64,000 nt of DNA, taken from NCBI GenBank assembly GCA_963739435.1, contig CAVUAN010000021.1, positions 1-64,000 of the forward strand, read 5' to 3'. Positions 1 to 7,387 of this stretch are shown piece after piece (positions within the stretch are counted from its first letter, which is position 1; each line of letters begins with the position of its first letter). This DNA is from CAVUAN01 sp963739435. GTDB lineage: Bacteria; Acidobacteriota; Thermoanaerobaculia; UBA5066; Gp7-AA6. The notes beneath the pieces are model-generated. The model did no database searches. It was not told where the DNA came from and saw nothing but the letters and a program-made list of their open reading frames with translations. The position numbers were made by a program, and so were the translations under genes.

Positions 1-253
1 CGACCCCACGCCACCGCCCACAACGAGCAGTACCGCTCGCTGATCGACGGCTACATGCTGCGGCACAAAGTGAAGCCGGGCATCACGGGCCTGGCCCAAG
101 TGAGCGGCTACCGCGGCGAGACGGAAACGCTCGACAAAATGGAACGCCGCATCGCCTGCGACCACCAGTACATCCGCGAATGGTCGCTGTGGATGGACGT
201 GAAGATCCTGGTGAAGACGCTGGGCGTGGTGCGGCCAGCGGAATGCGTATTAG
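1..253 (+). CDS. Exopolysaccharide sugar transferase, C-terminal end (5' truncated, frameshifted)
   Basis: The window opens inside this gene. The first ~75 codons match the C-terminal part of WcaJ-type undecaprenyl-phosphate sugar phosphotransferases: KPGITGLAQVSGYRGETET followed by KMERRIACDHQYIREWSLW. These inner-membrane enzymes load the first sugar-phosphate onto the lipid carrier for exopolysaccharide synthesis. Family members usually end in ...NAY. That ending (QRNAY, then TAG at 251-253) is present but in the next reading frame, so a one- or two-base indel lies at about 225-236. Without the correction the frame runs on into unrelated sequence. The gene converges on the DUF1571 gene. 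Confidence 0.8.
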
Positions 254-270
254 AAAAGGGTTGTCGGTTC

Positions 271-291
271 GGGACTCGAATCCCGAGTCCC
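271..291. terminator. Hairpin between convergent genes
   Basis: GGGACTCG (271-278) and CGAGTCCC (284-291) form a perfect 8-bp inverted repeat around a 5-nt loop. It sits 18 nt after the corrected stop of the sugar transferase and just before the stop of the opposing DUF1571 gene, so it could terminate transcription from both sides. There is no strong T-run. It superficially resembles a tRNA T-arm, but no other tRNA parts are present. Confidence 0.5.
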
Positions 292-309
292 CAGCCCCGA
301 CTTTCCGCT

Positions 310-1255
310 CTACTTCTTAAAGATCTCCGGATTGTTCTTCGCGTCGAATTCGCGGGCAGTGAAGTTGTTGTTGAGCTTCAGGTTCGTGTAGGTGTAGCTC
401 TCTTCGAGCGGCGGCTCCGCCACTTCCTGCTCCGGCCACAGGTACGCGTCGAAGTGGATCGGAATTTTTAGCTCGTTGTCGATGAACAACCGGGCCCAAT
501 GGAAGCGGAAGTCTTGCCGCGGAATCGGGTGAACCACTTGCAGCATCGTGGCCGGGCGATTGCTGATTTTCGAATCGGTATTGATCGTGACTTCGCACTC
601 GGCGAATTTGGTTTCGGCCTCCCACATCTTCGTGAGCTTCGCGGTCAGGTTGCGGATGCCGACATCGGTGATCGGATGCTTCTGGCCCTTCATGGCCAGC
701 GTGCCGTTCGGATCGAGGTTCATCTTGCCCAGCATCCGTTTGAAGCCGGCTTCGAGCACGACCATCTTGCCGTCGTTTTGACCGTTGACGTACACGACCT
801 CGCGGCCGGCGTACGGTTTCAGGAACGACATGTACACGCTGAACGGTTCGTGCATGACCTTGAGCAGGATGTGTTGCTTCTCGCCCAGCTCGCCGTCGAC
901 GCGTTCGTGCTTGACGAGCGTGCAGGAGTAGTCGTGGACGTTGCGATCGATTTCTTCCTGGGTCGCTTTGAGCGTGCGCAGCACCGGCGCCAGCGGATGC
1001 TCGCCCGGCTTTTGCGTGAGGTCGAACGGGTCCGGCGCCGGGGCTTGGGCTGCGGCGACAATCGGCGCCGCCGCGGCGTTGGCGGGACCGAGGCCTGAGC
1101 GGCTGGCGCCGGTTGGGCCGCGGCGGTTTCGTTCGCGACGCGATAGACCGGTTCCGAGAGCTTCTCTTCGGCCACTGTGAGCGATTCGCACAAGATGGCG
1201 GCCAGGGCAACAGTGCGGACGCAGGGATTGAAAGATTTCAGGGCGATAACAACAT
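310..1255 (-). CDS. DUF1571 family secreted protein (two frameshifts)
   Basis: The C-terminal ~230 residues read cleanly from PDPFDLTQKPGEHPLAPVLR to the stop and have the features of DUF1571, a family of exported proteins common in planctomycetes and of unknown function (KHERVDGELGEKQHILLKV; YVNGQNDGKMVV; GIRNLTAKLT). The N-terminus is in another frame and looks like a signal peptide (VVIALKSFNPCVRTVALAAI) with an Ala/Pro-rich linker. AGGAG lies a few bases before an ATG at 1255, which would need a one-base shift to join the signal peptide. A second shift lies in the GC-rich run near 1,080-1,090. The family assignment is firm; the start is less certain. Confidence 0.75.
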
Positions 1256-1555
1256 ATTTGGGTCTCCTGAATCCATCGCGCAGCGGGGGACACGAAGGAG
1301 ACGGAGTAGTCAGGCGGTATTTCGTCGGGTGATTCCGTTCACGGACTTGAATTCTGGCGTCGATCCTTCAACACGCATCGCCACTCACGTAGATGCGGGA
1401 ACACCCGCATCGCGGAGGAGGGTGAGTACAACTCGGGCTGGCCTTGCAGGGCGAAACGTCCCTTGCAGTTCTGCCTCTCCGAAGACGTACGAAATATCGT
1501 AGACAACCGGCCTTTTTGGTGGAAGGGATGTTTATTGTGCCAAATTGGCGCTAAA
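1256..1555. other. Intergenic gap, no gene seen
   Basis: This 300-bp gap separates divergent genes, the DUF1571 gene (minus) and the hydrolase (plus). No frame gives a convincing protein. A small perfect inverted repeat, TACGA-AATA-TCGTA (1488-1501), is the only structured site I see; it could be an operator but has no other support. Confidence 0.4.
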
Positions 1556-2306
1556 TTGGGCGTCGTCTCATGCCCGTTCGACGAAAACCCTACATTGCAT
1601 CACCCGGGCGAAATGACTGCATTGTGTTCGATCCGGGTTTCGAGCCCGATGCTATCGTCGAATATCTCGAAAAGCATTCGCTCGTGCCGGCGGCGATTGT
1701 GTGTACGCACGGCCACAGCGACCATATCGCGGGCAACGCCGAGATGAAGCGGCGCTGGCCGGAGTGCCCGCTCGTGATTGGCGCGGGCGACGCGGAGAAG
1801 CTGGTCAACCCGGATCTCAATTTGTCGGCGCCGTTCGGCTTTCCGATGACGAGTCCGCCGGCAGATCGGACGCTCCGCGAGGGCGAACGATTCGCGGCGG
1901 CCGGGCTGGAGCTTGACGTGCTGGAAGCGCCGGGCCATTCGATCGGCCACATCGTGCTCTTGTGCAAACAGGTTCAGCCGTGGCGACTGTTCGGCGGCGA
2001 CGTGCTGTTCGCCGGCAGCATCGGCCGCACCGATTTTCCGGACGGCAGCTTCGAGGATCTGCGCGATGCGATCCACGAAAGCTGTTCACGCTGCCGGACG
2101 ACACGATCGTGTATCCGGGCCACGGGCTGGAGACGACGATCGGACACGAGAAGCGGTCGAATCCGTTTGTGCGCAATGCGAGAGCTTGGCGTCCGTTGCG
2201 GCCTGTAAAACGAGCTGTTTTTCGCATTATCCCACCTTGGCCGATTCGTGCGTGGAACACTTGGGGGAATTCTGTGACAATTTCAAACGCTTGGCGTCCA
2301 TGCTGA
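1556..2306 (+). CDS. Metallo-beta-lactamase-fold hydrolase, glyoxalase II-like (two frameshifts)
   Basis: The protein carries the metal-binding signature THGHSDHIAGN, then EAPGHSIGHIVL, FGGDVLFAGSIGRTDF and YPGHGLETTIGHEKRSN, as expected for a hydroxyacylglutathione-hydrolase-like enzyme that cleaves thioesters with a dinuclear metal centre. Two one-base shifts break it. One is in GAAAACCC near 1,590, where VVSCPFDEN must join TYIASPGRND. The other is near 2,080, where DAIHE must join KLFTLPDDTIVYPGHG. Family-like sequence ends at about 2,180 (NPFVRNA). The remaining ~40 codons to the stop look unrelated and overlap the recombinase antisense, as if the natural 3' end had been replaced. The start is uncertain (TTG at 1556 or ATG at 1529 with a shift). 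Confidence 0.75.
2184..2299. repeat. 11-bp direct repeat flanking the hydrolase/recombinase junction
   Basis: GCTTGGCGTCC occurs at 2184-2194, where the hydrolase loses family similarity, and again at 2289-2299, inside the last codons of the first recombinase. Recombinase genes often lie beside their attachment site at the 3' end of a host gene, so this could be an attachment-site trace. An 11-bp match over this distance is weak evidence. Confidence 0.25.
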
Positions 2307-3414
2307 CGACGTGTGCCGGTGCACTTGCCTTGGCGAATGGCAGTGTGAATCGCCGCCCGCTTCGATCCGTCCGTGGCCTTCGCATAGACCCGCATTGTCA
2401 TATCGAGCGTGGCATGACCGACAATCGACTGCACCGCTTTCGGGCTGGCCCCGTTCTCGATGCTCAGCGAGATGAAGGTGGAACGCAGGGCGTGCAGGTC
2501 CACCGCACCGTTCCGCTTAGCGTCAGCGATGCCGGCTCGCTTACAAACGGCGTAGAAGCGTTCTAGCAGCGAAGAGCGATGAGGTCCGCCAATCTCGTTT
2601 ACGAACACGAGGTCACGGTCCCAGCCCTCAGGGCGGTCCGCAGCTTGTTCACGGAGGGCAATCAGCATCCCCATCATTTCATCGTCTAAGGGAATCTCAC
2701 GGGCCTTTTTGTTCTTAGCCGCAGACACCCGGACCGTCAGCGACTGGCTTTCCCAATCAATGTCATCGAACAGCAGCCCGGCTACCTCTTGGCGACGCAT
2801 CCCCGTGGTGCAATACATTCGCAACATAGGCTTCAAGTCGGCCGGGCTGCGCTGAAAAATCTCGGCCACTTCATCGGACGTCAGCGGCCGACGGACCTTC
2901 GTGGGATCGCCTTCCGGTAGTCGCTTCACTTTTGCGATGCCATTGCTGGCGATTACCTTGAACACTTCGACGCCCTTTTCGAGCATGTTGTGGATCGTAT
3001 CGACTTGGCGATTAGATGGCTCGGGGCGTAACTCCTTGCCCTAGTCGCCATTCTCGAAACTGGTAGATCAACCGTGGCGTCACCTGCGACACGCACCGCA
3101 CTTTGCAAAACTCTTCGAATTTCTCTAGGTCGGCTTTGTAGGCCTTCCATTCGCGAACGTTCTGCTTCGCCCATGCGAGAAAATCTTTTTTAACTCCGCC
3201 CATGGATAGCGATTGTCGAGCAATTCGAATTCAAGCTCACTCCGGCCCGGCTGCGTAGCTCGTTGAGCATTTGCCGGGCAGCGTCCAGGTCCGATGACAG
3301 TCGTTTGCGAATCCGCCGACCTTGCCGCATGAAATCGGCGTAGTACGTCCGGCCGCGTAGTAACATACCGGCGGGAATCGCACGGCGTGACTTGTTCTTT
3401 TTTTGCATCTTCAT
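2227..3414 (-). CDS. Tyrosine recombinase/integrase 1 (about four frameshifts)
   Basis: Reassembled across frames this is a ~395-residue integrase. It has an N-terminal basic SAM-like region (MKMQKKNKSRRAIPAGM; YYADFMRQGRRIRKRL), a core-binding domain (DFLAWAKQNVREWKAYKADL) and a catalytic domain with Arg (TTGMRRQEVAGL), Lys region (SAAKNKKAREIPL), HxxR (DLHALRST), His (VGHATLDM) and Tyr (TMRVYAK). Shifts lie near 3,225, in the A6 run near 3,190 (seven A restore the frame), near 3,020 and near 2,335. After the last correction the protein ends MDAKRLKLSQNSPKC...SAKVG and stops at 2227-2229, rather than reading deep into the hydrolase. It likely cuts and joins DNA for a mobile island. Confidence 0.8.
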
Positions 3415-3463
3415 TTACCTTTCGTTGTTAAAGCCCGCCGCCCTGCCCGCGGCGGCTGTGGGG

Positions 3464-4656
3464 TTACTTCGCTAGCCGAAACAGCACGTCAGCCGGTTGC
3501 TGCCGTTTGCAAATCTTTGGGTCGATGTACGATTCAGTAATCTGACGCTTACTATGCCGCAGCATCACAGTGGCATTCGCACCAGCGGCTTCCGCATAGC
3601 TCGCGACCGTTCGCCGGATGCGGTGGAACTTACTCTTGGCATCAGTCGGCAATTCAGCCAGCTTCTGAATACGTCCCCAGTTCGCGCCAGACAGACCATA
3701 TAGGAATGCGGCCACGAGAAAACCGCCTCATCATCGCCGCGAATCATCTTGAGTGCGGCAATCGTTTCTTTACTCAGTCGGACCTCGCTATCCGCCTGCG
3801 GCTTCCCTTGCGCTTTCTCGGTCTGAAGACTACCCAGCGGCTTTTAAGATCGACGCGATCCCAAGTGAGCGCCATTGCCGCGCCAATTCGCCAGCGCTTA
3901 TCCCATAGTTAGCAATAGTGCGGTCACCACACTCTCCGTCTTATGCTTTCCGACGCGGCCCGGCAAATTGCTGGCGATTCTAAACAGGTGGCAAATTTGG
4001 TCCTCCGTCCATGCCACGGGTGTTCGCGCTGGAGGTTTCTCAGCTGCACGTCAGGCCAGTTTTCCACCATGCCCTTGCGGGTCAGACCACCGCCAGAGTG
4101 CGAGCAGGTTGAACAGATCCTTGTTGATAGAATACTTGCTGACGTGCTGGCCTGCGCGAGCTCGCATACTTGGAAACCGTTTCGTCGTTCAAGTCGTCCA
4201 GTGTTGCGCAGTGCTTTAAAAAGAAGCTTGTTGAACATCCGCAGCGTCGTGACATACAACCGCTTCGTATTCGGCTGACGGGAACGCAAGGCACGCTGCT
4301 CGTAGTGGTTTGCATACACATTCGCCAGCAAGAATTCCGAGCCGTTGCCACGATCCAAGCCCTTTCGGTTTTTGCTGGACGCTCTTGACCCGAAATGCGA
4401 TCGGGTCAAACGTCCGCATCACTGACCGCAGTCGGCTTGCAATCCACTTACGCCCGGCCACTTCCTGTTCGGCGAACTCCTGTAGCATGGCGGGCGTGAC
4501 ATCGCCGACTGCGATGTCCTCGCCTAACATTTCGCAAAACTGGTCAACGCCTGTTACCAGCTCTCGGATATAGTATTTCCGTGCGTCTGGTTTTAGCACG
4601 GGCACCACAGTGCGAGCGTAGTCGCGTAGCTTCATGTCCGCATGTTGCGTGTTCAT
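3464..4656 (-). CDS. Tyrosine recombinase/integrase 2 (several frameshifts)
   Basis: This second, unrelated-looking recombinase is ~395 residues when its frames are joined. The N-terminal core-binding part reads MNTQHADMKLRDYARTVVPV and VTPAMLQEFAEQEVAGRKWI; the middle reads LALWRWSDPQGHGGKLA; the catalytic part reads WRIGAAMALTWDRVDLKSRW, SKETIAALKMIRGDDEAVFS, KFHRIRRTVASYAEAAG (the HxxR box) and LRHSKRQITESYID (His and nucleophilic Tyr). At least four shifts separate these blocks, so it may be decayed or a casualty of assembly errors. Its ATG overlaps the stop of the upstream 64-residue gene (ATGA), which implies translational coupling. It lies 49 bp before recombinase 1 on the same strand. 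Confidence 0.7.
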
Positions 4657-4847
4657 GCTTCACCGCCTTCCTCTTTGCCGTCGCGAATACTACGCAGCAC
4701 TTCGATGAAATTGCTGCCATCCCGCCCCACCGAATGCACTGCTGTAGTGCGGCTTTCGGCGAGCAGTTCGCGGAAGATGTCTACCAAGTCGCATTCGATG
4801 CGATTGGCCAAACGATGCACGGTGGACTTGAGTTCTGTGCGAGGCAT
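4653..4847 (-). CDS. Small protein coupled to the recombinase pair (64 aa)
   Basis: This short intact gene starts at MPRTELKSTVHRLANRIECD, preceded by an AGAAAGGG ribosome-binding site, and ends DGKEEGGEA with its TGA overlapping the ATG of recombinase 2. The sequence is helical and charged (DLVDIFRELLAESRTT, then SVGRDGSNFIEVLRSI). I do not recognise a family. Its position as first gene of the recombinase operon, and its size, would fit a directionality factor or small DNA-binding accessory protein, but that is inference. The frame is open for another ~70 codons upstream, but that stretch overlaps the structured non-coding tract and is rejected. Confidence 0.55.
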   Translation of the reverse strand: MPRTELKSTVHRLANRIECDLVDIFRELLAESRTTAVHSVGRDGSNFIEVLRSIRDGKEEGGEA

Positions 4848-4932
4848 GAGAATCCCTTTCTGGTGCGTACTGAATAGAGAGCGGGCCCCGCGAGCAGGGC
4901 CGCCCCGACAATCCGATCGCGCATGCAAAAAG

Positions 4933-5044
4933 CCAATAGGCCCGACAATCGTTTCGGAAGGCGTCAGAGACGCCCGCGCACGCATCGCTCCCCGGCTGCC
5001 CGGATCACGGCTATACGCCTGCCACAAGCTGTCGGGCCTACTGG
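4933..5044. repeat. Long inverted repeat upstream of the recombinase operon
   Basis: CCAATAGGCCCGACA (4933-4947) pairs with TGTCGGGCCTACTGG (5030-5044), 14 of 15 positions. Inside it is a second perfect hairpin, GGCGTC-AGA-GACGCC (4960-4974). The GGCCCGACA stem resembles those of the tandem units further right, so this may be a divergent first member of the same array. No protein-coding frame is convincing here. Confidence 0.6.
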
Positions 5045-5159
5045 CCCTGATGGGTAACACCAGATTGTCCTCTGAACGGGTTTCGAAGCCCGGCCGGCAT
5101 TTCTGCCGACGCGGTAATTATGCAGCGGGACGCCTCAAAAAGTCAACGCAGGAACGGTA

Positions 5160-5700
5160 TTGACGCAATCCAACTGCTTTATCAACATTCTCGCACCATG
5201 GGTCGGCCCGGCGGCTGTCTCTCCCCTGTACTCTATTCAGCGGCCGCCGGGCCTCTTTCTTTCCAACTGCGTTCGCTTACTGATTGACATTCGCCGGCCG
5301 CCGTATCAATATGCCGTCGTCCTCCAGTCGCGCCCGGTGGCGCTTCCCTGCACGTTGGCGGCTGCCGGGCCACTTTTCTTTAGCCGTCGGAAAAGTCAAC
5401 TTCACCCCGCTGGTGTTATTGACATTCGCTAATCCTCTCATCAGTATGCTGGCGTCAGCGACAGGGCCCGGCGGCTACATCCTCCAACGACCCGATTCCT
5501 GTAGTCGTCGGGCCACTTTCTTTCGTCCGTGCAAAATCGATCGCACGGGATGCCAGCCAATTGACATTCGCCAACCCGCCATCAATATGCAGCATGTTTC
5601 TTGGATGGGCCGCATGACTATTGCTCAATGTTCCTCAGTCGTCGGGCCACTACTATTGCGTCTGTGAAATCAATCGCACAGGATGCCCCCTTATAATTGT
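5160..5700. repeat. Four tandem ~135-bp structured repeat units
   Basis: Units begin at 5160, 5284, 5419 and 5561. Units 2-4 share TTGACATTCGC and then TATG, which resembles a -35/-10 pair with a 17-18 bp spacer; unit 1 has only TTGACG. All units then carry a GC-rich hairpin followed by a pyrimidine-rich tract: GGCCCGGCGGC with GCCGCCGGGCC in unit 1 (5205-5253, perfect 11 bp) and a 15-bp stem with two G-U pairs in unit 3 (5465-5514). Units 3 and 4 add a second hairpin before GGATGCC, at 5527-5548 (CCGTG/CACGG) and 5662-5681 (CTGTG/CACAG), with one compensatory change. Possible roles are tandem small-RNA genes or recombination sites. Confidence 0.65.
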
Positions 5701-5737
5701 TCCGACGGGTTGGTGTCGATGTCGAGGGTCCCGCTTT

Positions 5738-5901
5738 TCACCATTCGCTAAAACGCCTCGCGTTCACGACGGGGAAGTATGTCTCCGGATTTTTTTGCAC
5801 TCGCCGCTCGACTTCAATCTCCGGCGTCCAGTGCTCGCGAATTTCCGCCGTCAGTCGCCGAATCTCTTCCGGGGCTGGTTCGTTTTCTGGAACGGCTCCA
5901 T
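5738..5901 (-). CDS. Small hypothetical protein (frameshifted)
   Basis: From ATG at 5901 the first residues read MEPFQKTNQP. After a one-base shift near 5,868 the frame continues PEEIRRLTAEIREHWTPEIE and VERRVQKNPETYFPVVNARR to a stop at 5738. The EEIRRLTAEIRxxWTP pattern resembles short proteins I associate with planctomycete genomes, with no known function. It lies just right of the repeat array and reads toward it. The evidence is the protein-like composition and the C-terminal frame alone. Confidence 0.4.
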
Positions 5902-5999
5902 CGCGACGTTTCTCCGCGGGGTGAATCGACCTCCCCTTGACCGTTACAGTCTAGCAAGCCAGTGCTTGTAATCCGCCCGCGCGGTCGTAGCATAAAGGC

Positions 6000-6116
6000 A
6001 TGGCCAAGATCAAATCCGATGACTGCTCAGCCCGCGGTCACAGCCAATGGATGGTGGTGCACGAGGTCAAGGAGTCTGACGGCGAGATTGCGGAGCTGAA
6101 AGACGAGTGGTGCTAA
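6000..6116 (+). CDS. Small hypothetical protein (38 aa)
   Basis: The frame MAKIKSDDCSARGHSQWMVV, then HEVKESDGEIAELKDEWC, starts at ATG 6000 after AAAGG and stops at 6114-6116. It is acidic with Cys at residue 9 and at the C-terminus and a His between, so it could bind metal, but no motif is complete. It overlaps the next tiny frame by 10 nt. Confidence 0.35.
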   Translation: MAKIKSDDCSARGHSQWMVVHEVKESDGEIAELKDEWC

Positions 6117-6172
6117 TCGCCACGGCGATGCTTGTTGCCGTTGGGCTGGGGCTGATCGTGTGGCTGCGGTGA
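6107..6172 (+). CDS. Possible 21-aa membrane peptide
   Basis: A GTG at 6107 opens VVLIATAMLVAVGLGLIVWL followed by Arg and a stop at 6170-6172. Almost the whole peptide is a single hydrophobic helix. It overlaps the end of the 38-aa gene, an arrangement typical of coupled genes. Length alone makes it doubtful. Confidence 0.25.
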   Translation: MVLIATAMLVAVGLGLIVWLR

Positions 6173-6194
6173 GGTGACTCAACGTCTTCTGCCA

Positions 6195-6852
6195 CTACTG
6201 CTGCGCCGATGCCTGTCTCTTAGGACGGTGCCGCGACTGCGGGAAATAGTGTCCCTTGTAACCAAACGTGGTCACATGGCCAGTAGGGGATTCGTCTCTT
6301 TCCGCCTTCTGGGTTCAATTGTGGCTGAGCAGCCAATTGCAGTAGTCGGCGAGAATTCTGCTGGCTTTGTAACTGCTGTTGGTTGTTTACTTGTTGTTGT
6401 GCAATTGGGGTTCGACGAGCGTGCTGTAGTTGAATTGGCTGTTCTGTTGAGATCATTGCGGAATAGGTTCAGGTATGGACTGACGGCTGGCGAAATAGAC
6501 GTGTACGACGAGAATGGTTTCGAGGGCGGCGATGACGTGCGATAGACGTTTTGGGACACATTACTTCGATATGGATTGGCGGTACCGCTGTCGGAGCCGC
6601 CCAAATTGTACATACTTACAAATCTGTTGCCGGCGAAGGAGCCACCAATTCCGCCGGCACCGATAATACTCGAACCCCGGACGCCCCCGGAACCGAGAAT
6701 GCTATTGGCCTGAAGACCCCCGGCTCCGCGAATGCCGTAGCCTTGATTAAGGGCGGGCAAGTTCGCGTTGATCCTGTCGAGATACCCTTGGGCTTGCAGA
6801 GTTCCGAACTCGATCCAAGGATCGATATCGTAAGCAGTACTTTGAGTTTCAT
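6195..6852 (-). CDS. Secreted Gly/Asn-rich planctomycete-type protein (frameshifted)
   Basis: The core has GIRGAGGLQANSILGSGGVR and SIIGAGGIGGSFAGNRFVSM, then KPFSSYTSISPAVSPYLNLF, a Gln-rich tail (QQQVNNQQQLQSQQNSRRLL) and a C-terminus TGHVTTFGYKGHYFPQSRH ending at 6195. I recognise this layout as an exported family of planctomycetes with no known function. At least two shifts (near 6,445 and 6,285) and perhaps a third near the N-terminus split it. ATG at 6852 opens a signal-like MKLKVLLTISILGSSS in another frame; alternatively the core frame stays open to 6916. The gene abuts the composition break. Confidence 0.6.
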
Positions 6853-6904
6853 TGCCGACATTCCCCCGACTATTGGCGTATAGCTCAATGATAAGTCGAT
6901 GGGA

Positions 6905-6935
6905 GTCACTACGCAAACATGGGAGGGGTTACGAG
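6905..6935. other. Composition break, probable chimeric join
   Basis: GC rises abruptly here and stays high for the remaining 57 kb. To the left the minus-strand planctomycete-type gene is just starting; to the right a plus-strand gene is already in progress and has no start of its own. Planctomycete-type genes occur only on the left. The exact base cannot be fixed by eye. Confidence 0.65.
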
Positions 6936-7373
6936 ATTGCCGCCCGGCCTCGCCTCTTCAAGAACCTCGAGAACGATCTCGTCCGGGTCGTCTTCCCGAC
7001 GACCGTCACCGAGGTCGGCGAGGGGACCATCGTCGCTCTGGCCTGCCTCTATGACCGCAGGCAGAGCTCCAACGTCTACGCGCACACGATCTGCGCGGGG
7101 GCCGGAGTCAACATCCTGCTGCGCGCCTTCGATAACCCGATGCCTCAGGCACTTCCCCAACCGGAACCCCTGGGACCGAGAGCCATCCGGCAGTTCGTTG
7201 CATGGAAAGAGGCGTCGTGGGTCAAGTTCTTGAACGACGAGCTCGAGATGGGAACGGCCCGGGCGTCCCAGGTCTGGATCGCCAGCTTCTGGAAGGCGCT
7301 CGACCGGATGTTCGGCGGGGGCCACCTCGTCGACTACGAGCCCGACACCATCCTGGCCCGCGTTTACGCCTGA
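6927..7373 (+). CDS. Hypothetical protein, 5' end missing
   Basis: From about RLFKNLENDLVRVVFPTTVT the frame has the high-GC codon usage of the right-hand genome and runs to a stop at 7373 (GGGHLVDYEPDTILARVYA). The upstream part of the same frame is antisense to the secreted Gly-rich gene and is not credible, so the true N-terminus is missing at the junction. I recognise no family; the visible part is soluble with mixed alpha/beta character. It converges on the GWxTD gene 14 bp away. Confidence 0.45.
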   Translation, partial: GYEIAARPRLFKNLENDLVRVVFPTTVTEVGEGTIVALACLYDRRQSSNVYAHTICAGAGVNILLRAFDNPMPQALPQPEPLGPRAIRQFVAWKEASWVKFLNDELEMGTARASQVWIASFWKALDRMFGGGHLVDYEPDTILARVYA

Positions 7374-7387
7374 CCGGCCCGGATCAG

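Noticed and set aside
263..295. A possible tRNA T-arm
   Set aside because: The sequence is a perfect 8-bp hairpin; no acceptor, D or anticodon arms are present.
1817..2986. A long C-terminal extension of recombinase 1 into the hydrolase gene
   Set aside because: A one-base correction near 2,335 gives a normal ending with stop at 2227; the extension is antisense to conserved hydrolase sequence.
5284..5667. A 127-codon open frame through the repeat array
   Set aside because: Its residues simply repeat with the DNA units and it has no ribosome-binding site or domain.
5160..5700. CRISPR array
   Set aside because: Units are ~135 bp and similar along most of their length, not short identical repeats with unique spacers, and no cas genes are present.
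5160..5700. Integron attC array
   Set aside because: No matching R boxes of the GTTRRRY and RYYYAAC type flank the hairpins, there are no gene cassettes, and the recombinases lack clear IntI features.
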